Assembly: GCA_041662605.1 (NCBI GenBank)
Contig: JBAZSD010000016.1
Coordinates: 1 to 64,000, forward strand
Reading direction: 5' to 3'
Length of the DNA stretch: 64,000 nucleotides
From: Desulfomonilaceae bacterium
Lineage (GTDB): Bacteria > Desulfobacterota > Desulfomonilia > Desulfomonilales > Desulfomonilaceae
Below are positions 8,402 through 17,117 of this stretch, piece after piece (positions within the stretch are counted from its first letter, which is position 1; each line of letters starts with the position of its first letter). The position numbers and the translations under genes are program-made. The notes under the pieces are model-generated. The model was not told the origin of the DNA, did not search any database, and saw only the letters and a list, made by a program, of their open reading frames with translations.

Positions 8402-9622
8402 CTATTTTTCGTAAAAAGCGAAGAAATCCTTGGCGTACCCTTGATCATAGCGCTTCATGGTGTATTGAAGCTGTTCCGGCGAGAGTCTGTCTCGTTTAAC
8501 TATTTTGTTGTTTTCATCTCTGAAATAAAAATTGCACACTATGTTGTGAATATTTGCGTCACCATGAATAGCCCTTTTGCATCCTGCAAGGACAAGGGCC
8601 TTGGCCATGTCTTTCGTGCTGATATGGTGCCCCATGGCAAACACAAGATTCCCGTCGTCTCTTATGCCGAAAGCCGTTCTATTCGCCAGAAACCAAAACT
8701 CCTTGTTCATCGTACTGCCGCCGTCATTGTCAATCAGAAATCCACCAAGGCCTATTTCTGAATCAGTCGGCTTACCGTTTTTAACTACCTGATTGACGAC
8801 ATTGCCGTCTTTAACGATCAGGTGTCGCAACTGGCGGGCGTCCTTAACAATAGAAACAGGAATGTCATTGGTCCATTCGAGCACGTCTACTGAGTCATCA
8901 TTATACACGACAAGTGTGGCCATTCCCGGCACCATCGGGTATACGACACGGCCCCTAAATATGGCCCCCGCGCCTCTGGCATGTTGTTGCATCCACATTG
9001 CGTTTGTGATTGCGACTATTCTTGATAGAGACTCCCGTGGCGCAGTATCTGAAACCTGATATATGCCGGGCTCTGTTTGCCCTATAAAGAGCCTGGTTTT
9101 GAGACGGCTAATATCGAAGACCGCCATGTAAACCACCGCATTGGGGAACTCGATACTCGGGCGATATACCGTCTTGTAAATTAAAGGCTTTCCGTCTGAC
9201 CCGGCAGGTGTGTCGGCGCTTAACCAAACACCTTCTCCGTCAATCTTGGGTGAAGTGTACAAAGGAGGAATATTTTCAAGGGTTTTGATCCCCATGCCGG
9301 CAAGTTGCAGTTCCTCCCTCATCGGACTGGTAAAACTCTGTTCTACTTCATTGCTGAAATCCTGATCGTCCAGCCTGGCGTTAAGTTTATTTTCTTTTTG
9401 TTCCGGAACACCGTTGAGGACCGCTTCCAGCCAGTCTGGTAGCGGCGCGTACTCAAATAGCGCTTTTTCCAGATTCTTGTCGTTTTCTTGTAGGTGGTTA
9501 TCAGCCACGTCTTCGGTAGAAACTGGTGATTCGTTAGCGGAAACTAACGAAGCCCCAAGAATACAAAACATCACCACGAGAAATGTTGGTTTCAGAAACA
9601 TAAACAAACGATTACCCACCAT
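8402..9622 (-). CDS. exported phosphodiester-glycosidase-like (NAGPA domain) protein
   Basis: 406 residues with an N-terminal hydrophobic segment (about residues 8-30, ending VSANES), so probably exported. The C-terminal half resembles the NAGPA/EpsL-type phosphodiester glycosidase domain: a GAIFRGRVVYP segment, then GGFLIDNDGG and RTAFGIRDDGNLVFA, then an MAKALVLAGCKRAIHGDANIH segment. In typical members the last block ends in the LDGGGS motif; here it reads HGDANIH. The fold call is therefore moderate and activity is doubtful. It is divergent from murF-alr across about 400 bases. Confidence 0.6.
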   Translation of the reverse strand: MVGNRLFMFLKPTFLVVMFCILGASLVSANESPVSTEDVADNHLQENDKNLEKALFEYAPLPDWLEAVLNGVPEQKENKLNARLDDQDFSNEVEQSFTSPMREELQLAGMGIKTLENIPPLYTSPKIDGEGVWLSADTPAGSDGKPLIYKTVYRPSIEFPNAVVYMAVFDISRLKTRLFIGQTEPGIYQVSDTAPRESLSRIVAITNAMWMQQHARGAGAIFRGRVVYPMVPGMATLVVYNDDSVDVLEWTNDIPVSIVKDARQLRHLIVKDGNVVNQVVKNGKPTDSEIGLGGFLIDNDGGSTMNKEFWFLANRTAFGIRDDGNLVFAMGHHISTKDMAKALVLAGCKRAIHGDANIHNIVCNFYFRDENNKIVKRDRLSPEQLQYTMKRYDQGYAKDFFAFYEK

Positions 9623-10026
9623 TTCACTCCCTTCGGATTAATTACTAAAAGAATGTTCCCTCAATTAAACACAATTTATAAATGATCAATCTTATTATAT
9701 CAAGATGACCCGAAAAATTCAATCTGCAAAGGCGACTCGACGCTCAGAAATCTGTTCTCGCCGGTCGGTCTATTCTAACTAACCAATAGGAATCAAGGTA
9801 TATTTCGATCAAACTAATCTTAGCCCATGACGAATCATTTGACGAAACAACCTCTCTCTGTCGATCGGTTGAAGCATATTATTATATCCGGCTGTGTCAA
9901 GCAATTTTCGACGATTCATTCAAAGGCCTCGCCCTCTCGATGTTGAAAATAGCTTATTAAAGTGTTAGAGCGTTGACGAACAGAGGAAAAATAATCGAAA
10001 AATTGTTTCCTGGAGAGGCGCAAAAA
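9623..10026. other. divergent promoter region, no gene seen
   Basis: About 400 bases between the exported NAGPA-like gene (leftward) and the murF-alr fusion (rightward). It is AT-rich in its first 100 bases. No confident -35/-10 pair, RNA gene or repeat could be assigned. Confidence 0.5.
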
Positions 10027-10065
10027 ATGACCGACGTTTCATATCGAGCAGACTGGGGGAAGTAG
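10027..10065 (+). CDS. possible 12-residue leader ORF coupled to murF-alr
   Basis: ATG at 10027, preceded by GGAGAGG at a good distance, opens MTDVSYRADWGK and ends in TAG at 10063-10065. The murF-alr ATG follows immediately at 10066 in the same frame. It may be a coupling leader, or an in-frame remnant of a longer N-terminus. No attenuator hairpin is evident. Confidence 0.3.
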   Translation: MTDVSYRADWGK

Positions 10066-12624
10066 ATGGCCTCAAATTGTGTAAGCTCGAACCTGGTGGA
10101 AAATCCCGGTATCGATAACATGAATTTTATGGATCTAAGTCAAGTCATCGAAATTATAGAGCCCCTCCGCGTAAAAGGCGCCGGATTCGGACCAATTTCA
10201 GGAGTCTCCATCGATACCCGCAAGCCAATGGGCGCGAATCATATATTCTGGGCGATAAAAGGGCCCCATTTTAGCGGCGTTGACTTCGCTCTTGACGCTC
10301 TAAAATCAGGAGTCAAAGCTGCGGTTGTGGATCGACCGGACCTTTTCGAAAAAGAAATACCACGAAATTCTACTCTTATAGAAGTCACGGATACTCTGGA
10401 GGCTCTTCAGAAGTTGGCGGCGTTTCATCGCGCGCAGTTTGACATCCCTGTTATAGGGATTACAGGCAGCAACGGCAAAACGCTGGTTAAAGAAATGCTT
10501 GCAGCGATACTCTGTTTGGACCGTAAGACCTACCGATCTCCACTGTCCTATAACACCCAGATAGGAGCGGCTCTAGCTCTTTTAGGAATCAGACCGGAAC
10601 ATGAAGTCGCCATAATTGAAGCGGGAATCAGTCTTCCAGGTGAAATGGAAAAGCTGGAGCGTATGATAAAGCCTGATCATGGGTTGCTGACAGTGATCAG
10701 CAAAGCTCATATAGGTGGATTGGGCAGCCTTGAAAACACACTGGAACAAAAAATACAACTGTTCAAGAACCTGACAAGCGATTCTTTCCTGATCCTAAAT
10801 TCCGATGACCCCCTTAGCATGACCTACATGAATCGATCAAAAGCCAGGATCGTAACGTTTGGTTTTGCCGAAAACGCGGATGTCAGAGCCATAGACGCTA
10901 TCCCTGCCCCTGAAAAGGGGCATTATTTCAAGATGAAAATCTTTGATCGCGTAGTTGACATATCTCTGCCAGTGGCTGGGCAATTTAATATTGTCAACGC
11001 CCTCGCCGCCGCGGCCGCCGGGAAAATGCTGGGCGCTTCGGTGACGAATATAAAGAAGGGTTTGGAAGATTTTCGACCATCTCCGATGAGGCTGGAAATT
11101 CATACTACGGTTACCGGCATCACTCTAATCAATGACACGTACAATTCGGACCCGGCCTCCATGAAAGGCGCTATTGACGCTTTGACCAAGGTCGGTCAGG
11201 GAAGACGCAAGATAGCGATACTCAGTGAAATGTTGGATCTGGGCCTTCATAGCAGGGAGGAGCATATCGCTGTAGGAGCGGATGTGGCGAGAGCCGGCAT
11301 AGACCACCTCATAACAGTGGGCGAAAATGCGAAGCTTATCGGGCGGGCCGCTTCGAGTGAAGGTTTTAACCCGGCGAATATATCGCATGCCCGAACACAC
11401 AGCGAGGCGGCGCGGGAGCTTGAAAAGGTCATGAATCGTGGGGATGTGGTCCTGTTTAAAGGATCACGATGGTTTCGGCTGGAACGTCTTGCCCGCGAAC
11501 TTGTAGGGTCAATAGGACCGACACGTCTAGTTGTGAACCTGGACGCCATAGCTTCTAACATTAAAAAGATACGGGCCATTGTGGGCGATTTTGTAGAAAT
11601 AATGTCGGTAGTCAAGAGTTTTGGGTATGGAAATGATTCAATTAGAACCTCAAAGATCGCTCTTGAAAATGGCGTGACTTACCTGGCTGTGGCTTTCCCG
11701 GATGAGGGGGCCACTTTGCGGGAAAACAGGATAGACGCTCCAATCCTTGTGTTCAACGTTTTGCCCGAGGAAGCCGACAAGATAATGCGTTACCGGCTGA
11801 GTTCAGTTATTCCGTCGCTAGAACTCGCCGAGGCCCTAAACACGGCCGCCAAAGGACGTTCCAAGGTACCGGTTCACTTGAAGATTGACACTGGTATGGG
11901 GCGTTCCGGGGTTTGGCACGAAGAAGCTTTGCCCTTTATTCAAAAGGTTTTTGAGATGGAAAACCTTATGGTTGAAGGAATCATGACCCACTTCTCGAGC
12001 GCTGACGACCCTGATTCGGATTGTTACACCATGACGCAAGTATCCGCTTTCGATGAAGTTCTGAACCAGGCTCATACAGCGGGTTACTCTTTCAGATATG
12101 TTCACGCGGCCAATACCTCGGCTTTGGTAAGATTCCCCCAGACACGCTATAATATGGTGAGACCAGGTTTGGCCATTTACGGGATGTATCCGTCCGAATG
12201 TGTTAGCAGGATCATAGATCTGGACCAGGTCATTACATTCTCAACCAAGATCGCGCAGATCAAACTCCACCCGGCCGGCAGATGCATTTCATACAATCGT
12301 CGCTTTGTTACCTGTCAGGGCTCCCGTATTGCGACGATTCAGGTTGGATACAACGATGGTTATCCCCGGTTCCAATCAAATCGTGGCCAGGTTTTGGTCA
12401 GAGGCCAACGCGTTCCTGTTGTCGGCACTGTCTGCATGGATACACTGATGCTGGATGTCACAAACATACCCGAAGCGTCGGTGGGAGATGAAGTTGTGCT
12501 TATAGGTCGTCAGGAAAACGAGGAGATCCTGCCTGACGAGATAGCCGCCAACGGTGGCACTATTAATTATGAAATCGTATGCAAGATTTCGCCTCGGGTT
12601 ACCCGAATTTTTGTTCAGAGTTAA
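10066..12624 (+). CDS. bifunctional UDP-MurNAc-tripeptide:D-Ala-D-Ala ligase / alanine racemase (MurF-Alr)
   Basis: 852 residues joining two cytosolic peptidoglycan-precursor enzymes. Residues ~20-480 are MurF: an N-terminal substrate domain, the ATP-binding loop GITGSNGKT near residues 129-138, and NDTYNSDPASMKGAI near 352. Residues ~487-852 are a fold-type III alanine racemase: VVKSFGYGND with the PLP lysine near 517, KIDTGMGRSGVW, the catalytic-tyrosine block VGYNDGYPR, and VCMDTLMLDVT. One chain would make D-Ala and help add D-Ala-D-Ala to the precursor. The 10066 ATG has a GGGGGAAG Shine-Dalgarno. The ATG at 10120 is possible but has a weak ribosome-binding site. No internal frameshift is seen. 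Confidence 0.95.
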   Translation: MASNCVSSNLVENPGIDNMNFMDLSQVIEIIEPLRVKGAGFGPISGVSIDTRKPMGANHIFWAIKGPHFSGVDFALDALKSGVKAAVVDRPDLFEKEIPRNSTLIEVTDTLEALQKLAAFHRAQFDIPVIGITGSNGKTLVKEMLAAILCLDRKTYRSPLSYNTQIGAALALLGIRPEHEVAIIEAGISLPGEMEKLERMIKPDHGLLTVISKAHIGGLGSLENTLEQKIQLFKNLTSDSFLILNSDDPLSMTYMNRSKARIVTFGFAENADVRAIDAIPAPEKGHYFKMKIFDRVVDISLPVAGQFNIVNALAAAAAGKMLGASVTNIKKGLEDFRPSPMRLEIHTTVTGITLINDTYNSDPASMKGAIDALTKVGQGRRKIAILSEMLDLGLHSREEHIAVGADVARAGIDHLITVGENAKLIGRAASSEGFNPANISHARTHSEAARELEKVMNRGDVVLFKGSRWFRLERLARELVGSIGPTRLVVNLDAIASNIKKIRAIVGDFVEIMSVVKSFGYGNDSIRTSKIALENGVTYLAVAFPDEGATLRENRIDAPILVFNVLPEEADKIMRYRLSSVIPSLELAEALNTAAKGRSKVPVHLKIDTGMGRSGVWHEEALPFIQKVFEMENLMVEGIMTHFSSADDPDSDCYTMTQVSAFDEVLNQAHTAGYSFRYVHAANTSALVRFPQTRYNMVRPGLAIYGMYPSECVSRIIDLDQVITFSTKIAQIKLHPAGRCISYNRRFVTCQGSRIATIQVGYNDGYPRFQSNRGQVLVRGQRVPVVGTVCMDTLMLDVTNIPEASVGDEVVLIGRQENEEILPDEIAANGGTINYEIVCKISPRVTRIFVQS

Positions 12625-12684
12625 TTTCAGTCAAACATGATCTTTATCTCACATCAGACAGCAAGATAAACGCAAGGTTTTATA

Positions 12685-13782
12685 ATGGGACGGATATTGT
12701 ATGGAGTCATGGGCGACGCGGGCGGACATGTCATGGAAGCCCTGACTTTAGCCACACAAATGCCTCAACACGAATTCCTTTTCCTGGGAGGGGGAAAAGT
12801 TACGAGTCTTCGAGAGAGCGGTTATTGCGTGGAGCCTTTGCCCATGTTATCCACTTTTTATAGAAATAATAAGGTAGATATTATAGCCACGGCAAGTAAC
12901 GCTGTGAGAACCATTCTTGCCAGTCGAAGGATTCGTCAAAGAGTAAAGGATATTATTGAAGACTATGATCCGGACCTAATCCTTACAAATTATGAGTATT
13001 TCACACCTATAGCGGCTTTGAGCATGAATCGATCATGCGTCAGCCTCGATCATCAGCATGTTCTCACGCACTGCATATATGATCCACCTTCCCGGGAAAG
13101 GCTCAATCGATTCATGACGCGCTCTTCCGTGAGGTATCTCTATAGTAACTGTTCCAAATTCCTGATAGTTTCATTCTTTGATCTGCCCCCTGTTAATCCC
13201 GAAACGACTGCTGTCTTCGCCCCAATTGTTCGCAGCGCCGTTAAAAAAACAATTTCCAGGGATGGGGAGCATGTCCTCGTTTATCAGACTTCCCCAACCT
13301 TCCATAAGCTCTTTCCGGTCCTAAAAGAGATAGATACTCCGTTTCTGATTTACGGTTTTGGAGCAAAGCCTCCTGACAAGAATCTGTTTTTTAAAGCTTA
13401 TTCAGCGGATGGTTTTGTGGAAGACCTGGCAAGCTCACGCTATGTAATTGTCAACGGGGGGCACAACGTCATCTGCGAAGCGCTTCATTTCGGGAAACCA
13501 GTGCTGTCATTTCCTATCGCGGACGCGTATGAACAATTCTTAAACGCATATTTTGTGGCACAATATGGTTTTGGACAATTTTCGACCTCATTAAATTTTT
13601 CCAAATATCTTTTTGAAGCCTTTGAGTCCGGAATCAACGAATTCACGTTAAACATAACCAATCGTCACAATGCAGGAAATGATGGGCTGGTTGCGCTCCT
13701 GGAACAAATGGTCACTTGCGGGGAATCCAGGACTGATGGCCGTTCGTCGTTGAGTCGATATAAGTATTTATTGCAACAATGA
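12685..13782 (+). CDS. glycosyltransferase (GT-B, UDP-sugar type)
   Basis: 365 residues with a GT-B layout: an N-terminal GDAGGHVMEALTLA glycine-rich acceptor loop (residues ~10-23) and a C-terminal donor-side VNGGHNVICEALHFGKPVLSFP segment (residues ~258-280) typical of GT1/GT28-like enzymes. It resembles the archaeal/bacterial MJ1255-type family. The substrate is unknown; its position 60 bases after murF-alr suggests a surface glycan or glycolipid role. The ribosome-binding site is weak (AAGG). Confidence 0.8.
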   Translation: MGRILYGVMGDAGGHVMEALTLATQMPQHEFLFLGGGKVTSLRESGYCVEPLPMLSTFYRNNKVDIIATASNAVRTILASRRIRQRVKDIIEDYDPDLILTNYEYFTPIAALSMNRSCVSLDHQHVLTHCIYDPPSRERLNRFMTRSSVRYLYSNCSKFLIVSFFDLPPVNPETTAVFAPIVRSAVKKTISRDGEHVLVYQTSPTFHKLFPVLKEIDTPFLIYGFGAKPPDKNLFFKAYSADGFVEDLASSRYVIVNGGHNVICEALHFGKPVLSFPIADAYEQFLNAYFVAQYGFGQFSTSLNFSKYLFEAFESGINEFTLNITNRHNAGNDGLVALLEQMVTCGESRTDGRSSLSRYKYLLQQ

Positions 13783-13891
13783 TCAGGGATTTATTTTGGA
13801 TTTTTTGAGAATAGATTCAAAATGTTGTAATCTACAAACACGTTGACCTCATCAATGTTGTGTATCGGATTTGAAATGTGGGAGGTTTCTT

Positions 13892-14956
13892 ATGGTTACG
13901 TTTGGTAAATGGGGCAGGCTCATTCCCCTTTCTCGGGCCGGCATGCCTTATTTGACTTTCAGGAAGGTTTTCAATTTTCTTCGATGTGAGACAGAATGTT
14001 TTTTCCGTGTAGCAAGACCAAAATCCATGCCCTATTCCGCCGTGATAGAGCCTACCAATATATGTAATCTGCAATGTCCATATTGTCCGACAGGAGCCGG
14101 GAGGGATAGCGGAAGAAAAAAAACCATGCTCGATGTCTCTCTCGCAGAGTCATTCATAGACAAACTGGCTCCATATCTTCTAAGCGCGAATTTTTACAAT
14201 TGGGGAGAGCCGCTGTTGCACCCCAAAATAGAAACGCTGGTGCGCATTTGTCACGAACGAAATGTATTTACATCTCTTTCAACCAATCTCAACATTAAGG
14301 ATTTGGACGTTCTGGAAAGGGTTTGCAAGGCAGGCCTGGATCACATGGTAGTGAGCTGCAGCGGGGCGTCTCAAGAAGTCTATGAGACGTATCATCGTGG
14401 TGGACAGTTGGATAGGATCACTGCTGGTCTTAAATTTCTGGCCGATTTCAAGAAACGAACCGGAACCTGGTTACCCATGGTCGAATTGCATTACATTTTG
14501 TTCAAACACAATCAGCATGAAGTTCAGGCAGCCAGGAAAATTGCCCAGGATTTGGGTGTAACAGCGTTCAGAATTATGGACGGCTCAGGACCAGAAGAGG
14601 CGCTTGTAGGCGCGCGTGATGACCCTAAGTACATTTTGTCCGACGTCAAACATTGCCATCAATTGTGGCATTTGATCGTGTTGAACGCAGATGGCGGAAT
14701 CACACCCTGCTATTACCTTTATTTTAAGGAAGATGATTTCGCTAATATCGCTACCGATGACATAAAAAAAATTCGCAACAACAGACCTTATGTCTTGGCG
14801 AGGAAGCTTTTTGATTCTGCGGCGGTCGGTGATTTAAACACCGATCTTGTTCACACGTGTCTGAAATGTGAAAAAGTGCACCAGCAGAAACACTTGAAAG
14901 AATATTTGCAGTTAAACCCGAATGCGAAACAGAGCCATCGAACAGGTGGCGCATAA
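13892..14956 (+). CDS. radical SAM protein with SPASM-like C-terminus
   Basis: 354 residues. The radical SAM cluster motif C-x3-C-x2-C is at Cys58, Cys62 and Cys65 (CNLQCPYC), followed by NWGEPLLHP. C-terminal cysteines (KHCHQLW, ITPCYY, HTCLKC) indicate a SPASM-type auxiliary cluster. The frame is open to 13871, but the ATG at 13892 has an ideal GGGAGG Shine-Dalgarno, so I chose it. Such proteins modify peptides, proteins or sugars; the target cannot be told, as no obvious precursor peptide is adjacent. The upstream glycosyltransferase may be its functional neighbour. Confidence 0.87.
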   Translation: MVTFGKWGRLIPLSRAGMPYLTFRKVFNFLRCETECFFRVARPKSMPYSAVIEPTNICNLQCPYCPTGAGRDSGRKKTMLDVSLAESFIDKLAPYLLSANFYNWGEPLLHPKIETLVRICHERNVFTSLSTNLNIKDLDVLERVCKAGLDHMVVSCSGASQEVYETYHRGGQLDRITAGLKFLADFKKRTGTWLPMVELHYILFKHNQHEVQAARKIAQDLGVTAFRIMDGSGPEEALVGARDDPKYILSDVKHCHQLWHLIVLNADGGITPCYYLYFKEDDFANIATDDIKKIRNNRPYVLARKLFDSAAVGDLNTDLVHTCLKCEKVHQQKHLKEYLQLNPNAKQSHRTGGA

Positions 14957-15057
14957 TTCCGCCAAGAAACCGGCTGATTAGTGAGGATTTCAGGGGCCTC
15001 TATACAAAACTTCCAAGGGGTCCCGGAGACAATGGCTTTGGGGTATATCTGACAGCC

Positions 15058-15561
15058 TTAAGGCTTATGATTGTTGTTTTCAGACAATAAGTCCTTGAGA
15101 GCCTTTCTCGCTAGCTGGTCCGCGAGTTCGTTTTCCGGATGACCAATGTGGCCTCGTACCCACGACCACTGAACCTTATGTCTCGAGTTCAGGTGATCCA
15201 GCTTTTTCCACAGATCGTCATTTTTCACCGGGGCATTTTGAGAAGTCTTCCAGTTTCGGACTTTCCAGCTCTTTAGCCATTCAGTGATTCCCAGCATAAG
15301 GTATTTTGAATCTGTGGCCAATCTTATCGAGCACGGCCTTTTCAGGGCTTCCAGAGCTTTAATGGCCGCTGTCAACTCCATCCGGTTATTAGTGGTATCA
15401 GGATCCGCTCCTGATAAAATCTTCTCGTGCTCTCCGAAGCGTAAAATAGCGGCCCATCCACCTGGGCCGGGATTGCCTTTGCACGCTCCATCGGTGAAAA
15501 TCTCCACAATTGAGTTTGAAGAGGAATCCCCCACACTCGGCTCCTTTTGGGTTCCTAACAT
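15058..15561 (-). CDS. rnhA: ribonuclease HI
   Basis: 167 residues. All four catalytic acidic residues of RNase HI are visible: FTDGACKGNPG (Asp24), NNRMELTAA (Glu), LATDSKYL (Asp) and ENELADQLAR (Asp). The enzyme degrades the RNA strand of RNA-DNA hybrids. Its ATG overlaps the stop of yjbQ by seven bases, so it is the last gene of a leftward tldD-ftsY-yjbQ-rnhA set with translational coupling. Confidence 0.96.
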   Translation of the reverse strand: MLGTQKEPSVGDSSSNSIVEIFTDGACKGNPGPGGWAAILRFGEHEKILSGADPDTTNNRMELTAAIKALEALKRPCSIRLATDSKYLMLGITEWLKSWKVRNWKTSQNAPVKNDDLWKKLDHLNSRHKVQWSWVRGHIGHPENELADQLARKALKDLLSENNNHKP

Positions 15562-15950
15562 GAGATCAATTTTACATGAACTTTTCTGGTTCGAGGCCCA
15601 TCGAACTCACAGAAAAATACTCCCTGCCATACACCCAAAACAAGCTTTGAATCGGAAATAATGATCTGGACTGAAGAACCCATCAAAGAAGCTTTTATAT
15701 GAGCGTCCGAATTTCCTTCCGCATGCCGGTACATTGTTTCACAAGGGATCAATTGGGACAATTTGTTGTTGAGATCAGAAACCACATCAGGGTCCGCGGC
15801 TTCATTAATGGTGATCCCAGCCGTAGTGTGAGGCACATACACCATGGCTATTCCGTCTGTTAGGCCTCTTTTCTCTACGATTCGCCTGATATCCGAAGTA
15901 ATATCTACAAACTGTATGCGTGATGATGTCTTGACAGTAATTGTATCCAT
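15555..15950 (-). CDS. YjbQ family protein (UPF0047)
   Basis: 131 residues, full length for the YjbQ/UPF0047 family. Characteristic segments are VYVPHTTAGITINEAADPDV, MYRHAEGNSDAHIKASLMG and LGVWQGVFFCEFDGPR; the conserved histidines suggest a metal site. Members can rescue thiamine-phosphate synthesis in E. coli, but the physiological reaction is unsettled. It lies two bases after ftsY and overlaps rnhA, so it is firmly inside the operon. Confidence 0.92.
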   Translation of the reverse strand: MDTITVKTSSRIQFVDITSDIRRIVEKRGLTDGIAMVYVPHTTAGITINEAADPDVVSDLNNKLSQLIPCETMYRHAEGNSDAHIKASLMGSSVQIIISDSKLVLGVWQGVFFCEFDGPRTRKVHVKLISC

Positions 15951-15952
15951 AT

Positions 15953-17095
15953 TCAGTCGCTTTCTGTTGATTCATCCGAGAAAAATAGCGCTTCAGCAAA
16001 CTGTCTTGCGTTGAAATCCCGAAGATCATCCATTTTTTCGCCGATGCCTATGAATCTGATTGGAATCTTCAACTCTTTCGATATCCCCACTACTACACCA
16101 CCTTTTGAGGTGCCATCCAGTTTGGTCAATGCCACCCCTGTTACAGGTATGGCTTCATTGAAAGTTCTGGCCTGAAGAATCGCGTTCTGGCCCATGGATG
16201 AGTCTATGACCAAAAGAGTTTCGTGGGGTGAGCTTGGTATCTTCTTGCCCAGGATCCTGCGTACCTTTTTCAATTCCTCCATTAGTGGAACCCTGGTGTG
16301 AAGACGGCCGGCGGTATCGACCAGAACAAGCTCAAAATCCTCTTTAATTGCGCGTTCTATGGCCTCAAAGGCTACTGATGACGGGTCGGCTTGCGGCTTT
16401 CCTTTAACGACTTCGCAGCCGATTCTGTCTCCCCATATCTGTAATTGTTCCACTGCGGCGGCTCGAAATGTATCACCAGCTACCATCATCACTTTCCGGT
16501 TAGCCGCTTTATGTCTTGCGGCCATTTTGGCTATGGTGGTTGTCTTTCCAGAGCCATTTACACCAATTACCATTACGACAAAAGGCTCGGTCCCGTAACC
16601 GACTCTCAGGGGGGCCTCCACTTCTTCGAGAGATTCCCTTATCATTTCCTTTATGTGCCTGATAACCTTTTGAGGATCGTCAATCTCTCGTCTCTTGACC
16701 CTTTCCGTGACTTTATCCAACAGTTCGTAGGAAGTCTGCACGCCTATATCGGCTCTGACCAGCGCCTCTTCAAGGCTGTTCAGCGTTTTCTCGTCAAGTT
16801 CTCTTTTACCGAGGAAGATTTCATCCAGATTTTTTAAAAAACCCTTCCTGGTCTTGGTTAAACCGGTCTTTAAACGAACGAATTCTTTGGCTTCTTCCTC
16901 TTCCTTTGAAAGTTCTTCAGGAACTTCTTCCTTAGAATCTTCAAGAGAATCAAATGCTTCTATTTCTTTAGGTTCTGTTTCCGGTTCTTTTAGTATCGCG
17001 TCTTCGATGACGACTTCTTCCGCTTTGTTCTCTTCAAAACGGTTACGTTTGAATAAGCGACCAAAAATTCCTGTTTTCTTTTTTTCCTCAGACAT
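15953..17095 (-). CDS. ftsY: signal recognition particle receptor FtsY
   Basis: 380 residues. A short acidic, Lys/Glu-rich N-terminal region (to about residue 90) is followed by the NG domain: the P-loop GVNGSGKTTTIAK, DTAGRLHTRVPLMEE, and TKLDGTSKGG. FtsY is the membrane-associated GTPase that docks SRP-ribosome complexes. The frame extends to a GTG at 17131 that overlaps tldD, but the ATG at 17095 has a GAGAGA Shine-Dalgarno and gives a normal start, so I chose it. Confidence 0.97.
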   Translation of the reverse strand: MSEEKKKTGIFGRLFKRNRFEENKAEEVVIEDAILKEPETEPKEIEAFDSLEDSKEEVPEELSKEEEEAKEFVRLKTGLTKTRKGFLKNLDEIFLGKRELDEKTLNSLEEALVRADIGVQTSYELLDKVTERVKRREIDDPQKVIRHIKEMIRESLEEVEAPLRVGYGTEPFVVMVIGVNGSGKTTTIAKMAARHKAANRKVMMVAGDTFRAAAVEQLQIWGDRIGCEVVKGKPQADPSSVAFEAIERAIKEDFELVLVDTAGRLHTRVPLMEELKKVRRILGKKIPSSPHETLLVIDSSMGQNAILQARTFNEAIPVTGVALTKLDGTSKGGVVVGISKELKIPIRFIGIGEKMDDLRDFNARQFAEALFFSDESTESD

Positions 17096-17117
17096 ATCAG
17101 GTTTCTCTCTGGGGTGA

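Noticed and set aside
10063..10065. Amber codon as pyrrolysine or selenocysteine-like recoding before MurF
   Set aside because: TAG is followed at once by a well-placed ATG and no recoding element is seen; a plain stop is simpler.
11914..11933. TGGCAC-like sigma-54 -24 element
   Set aside because: It lies inside the alanine racemase coding region and is explained by codon use.
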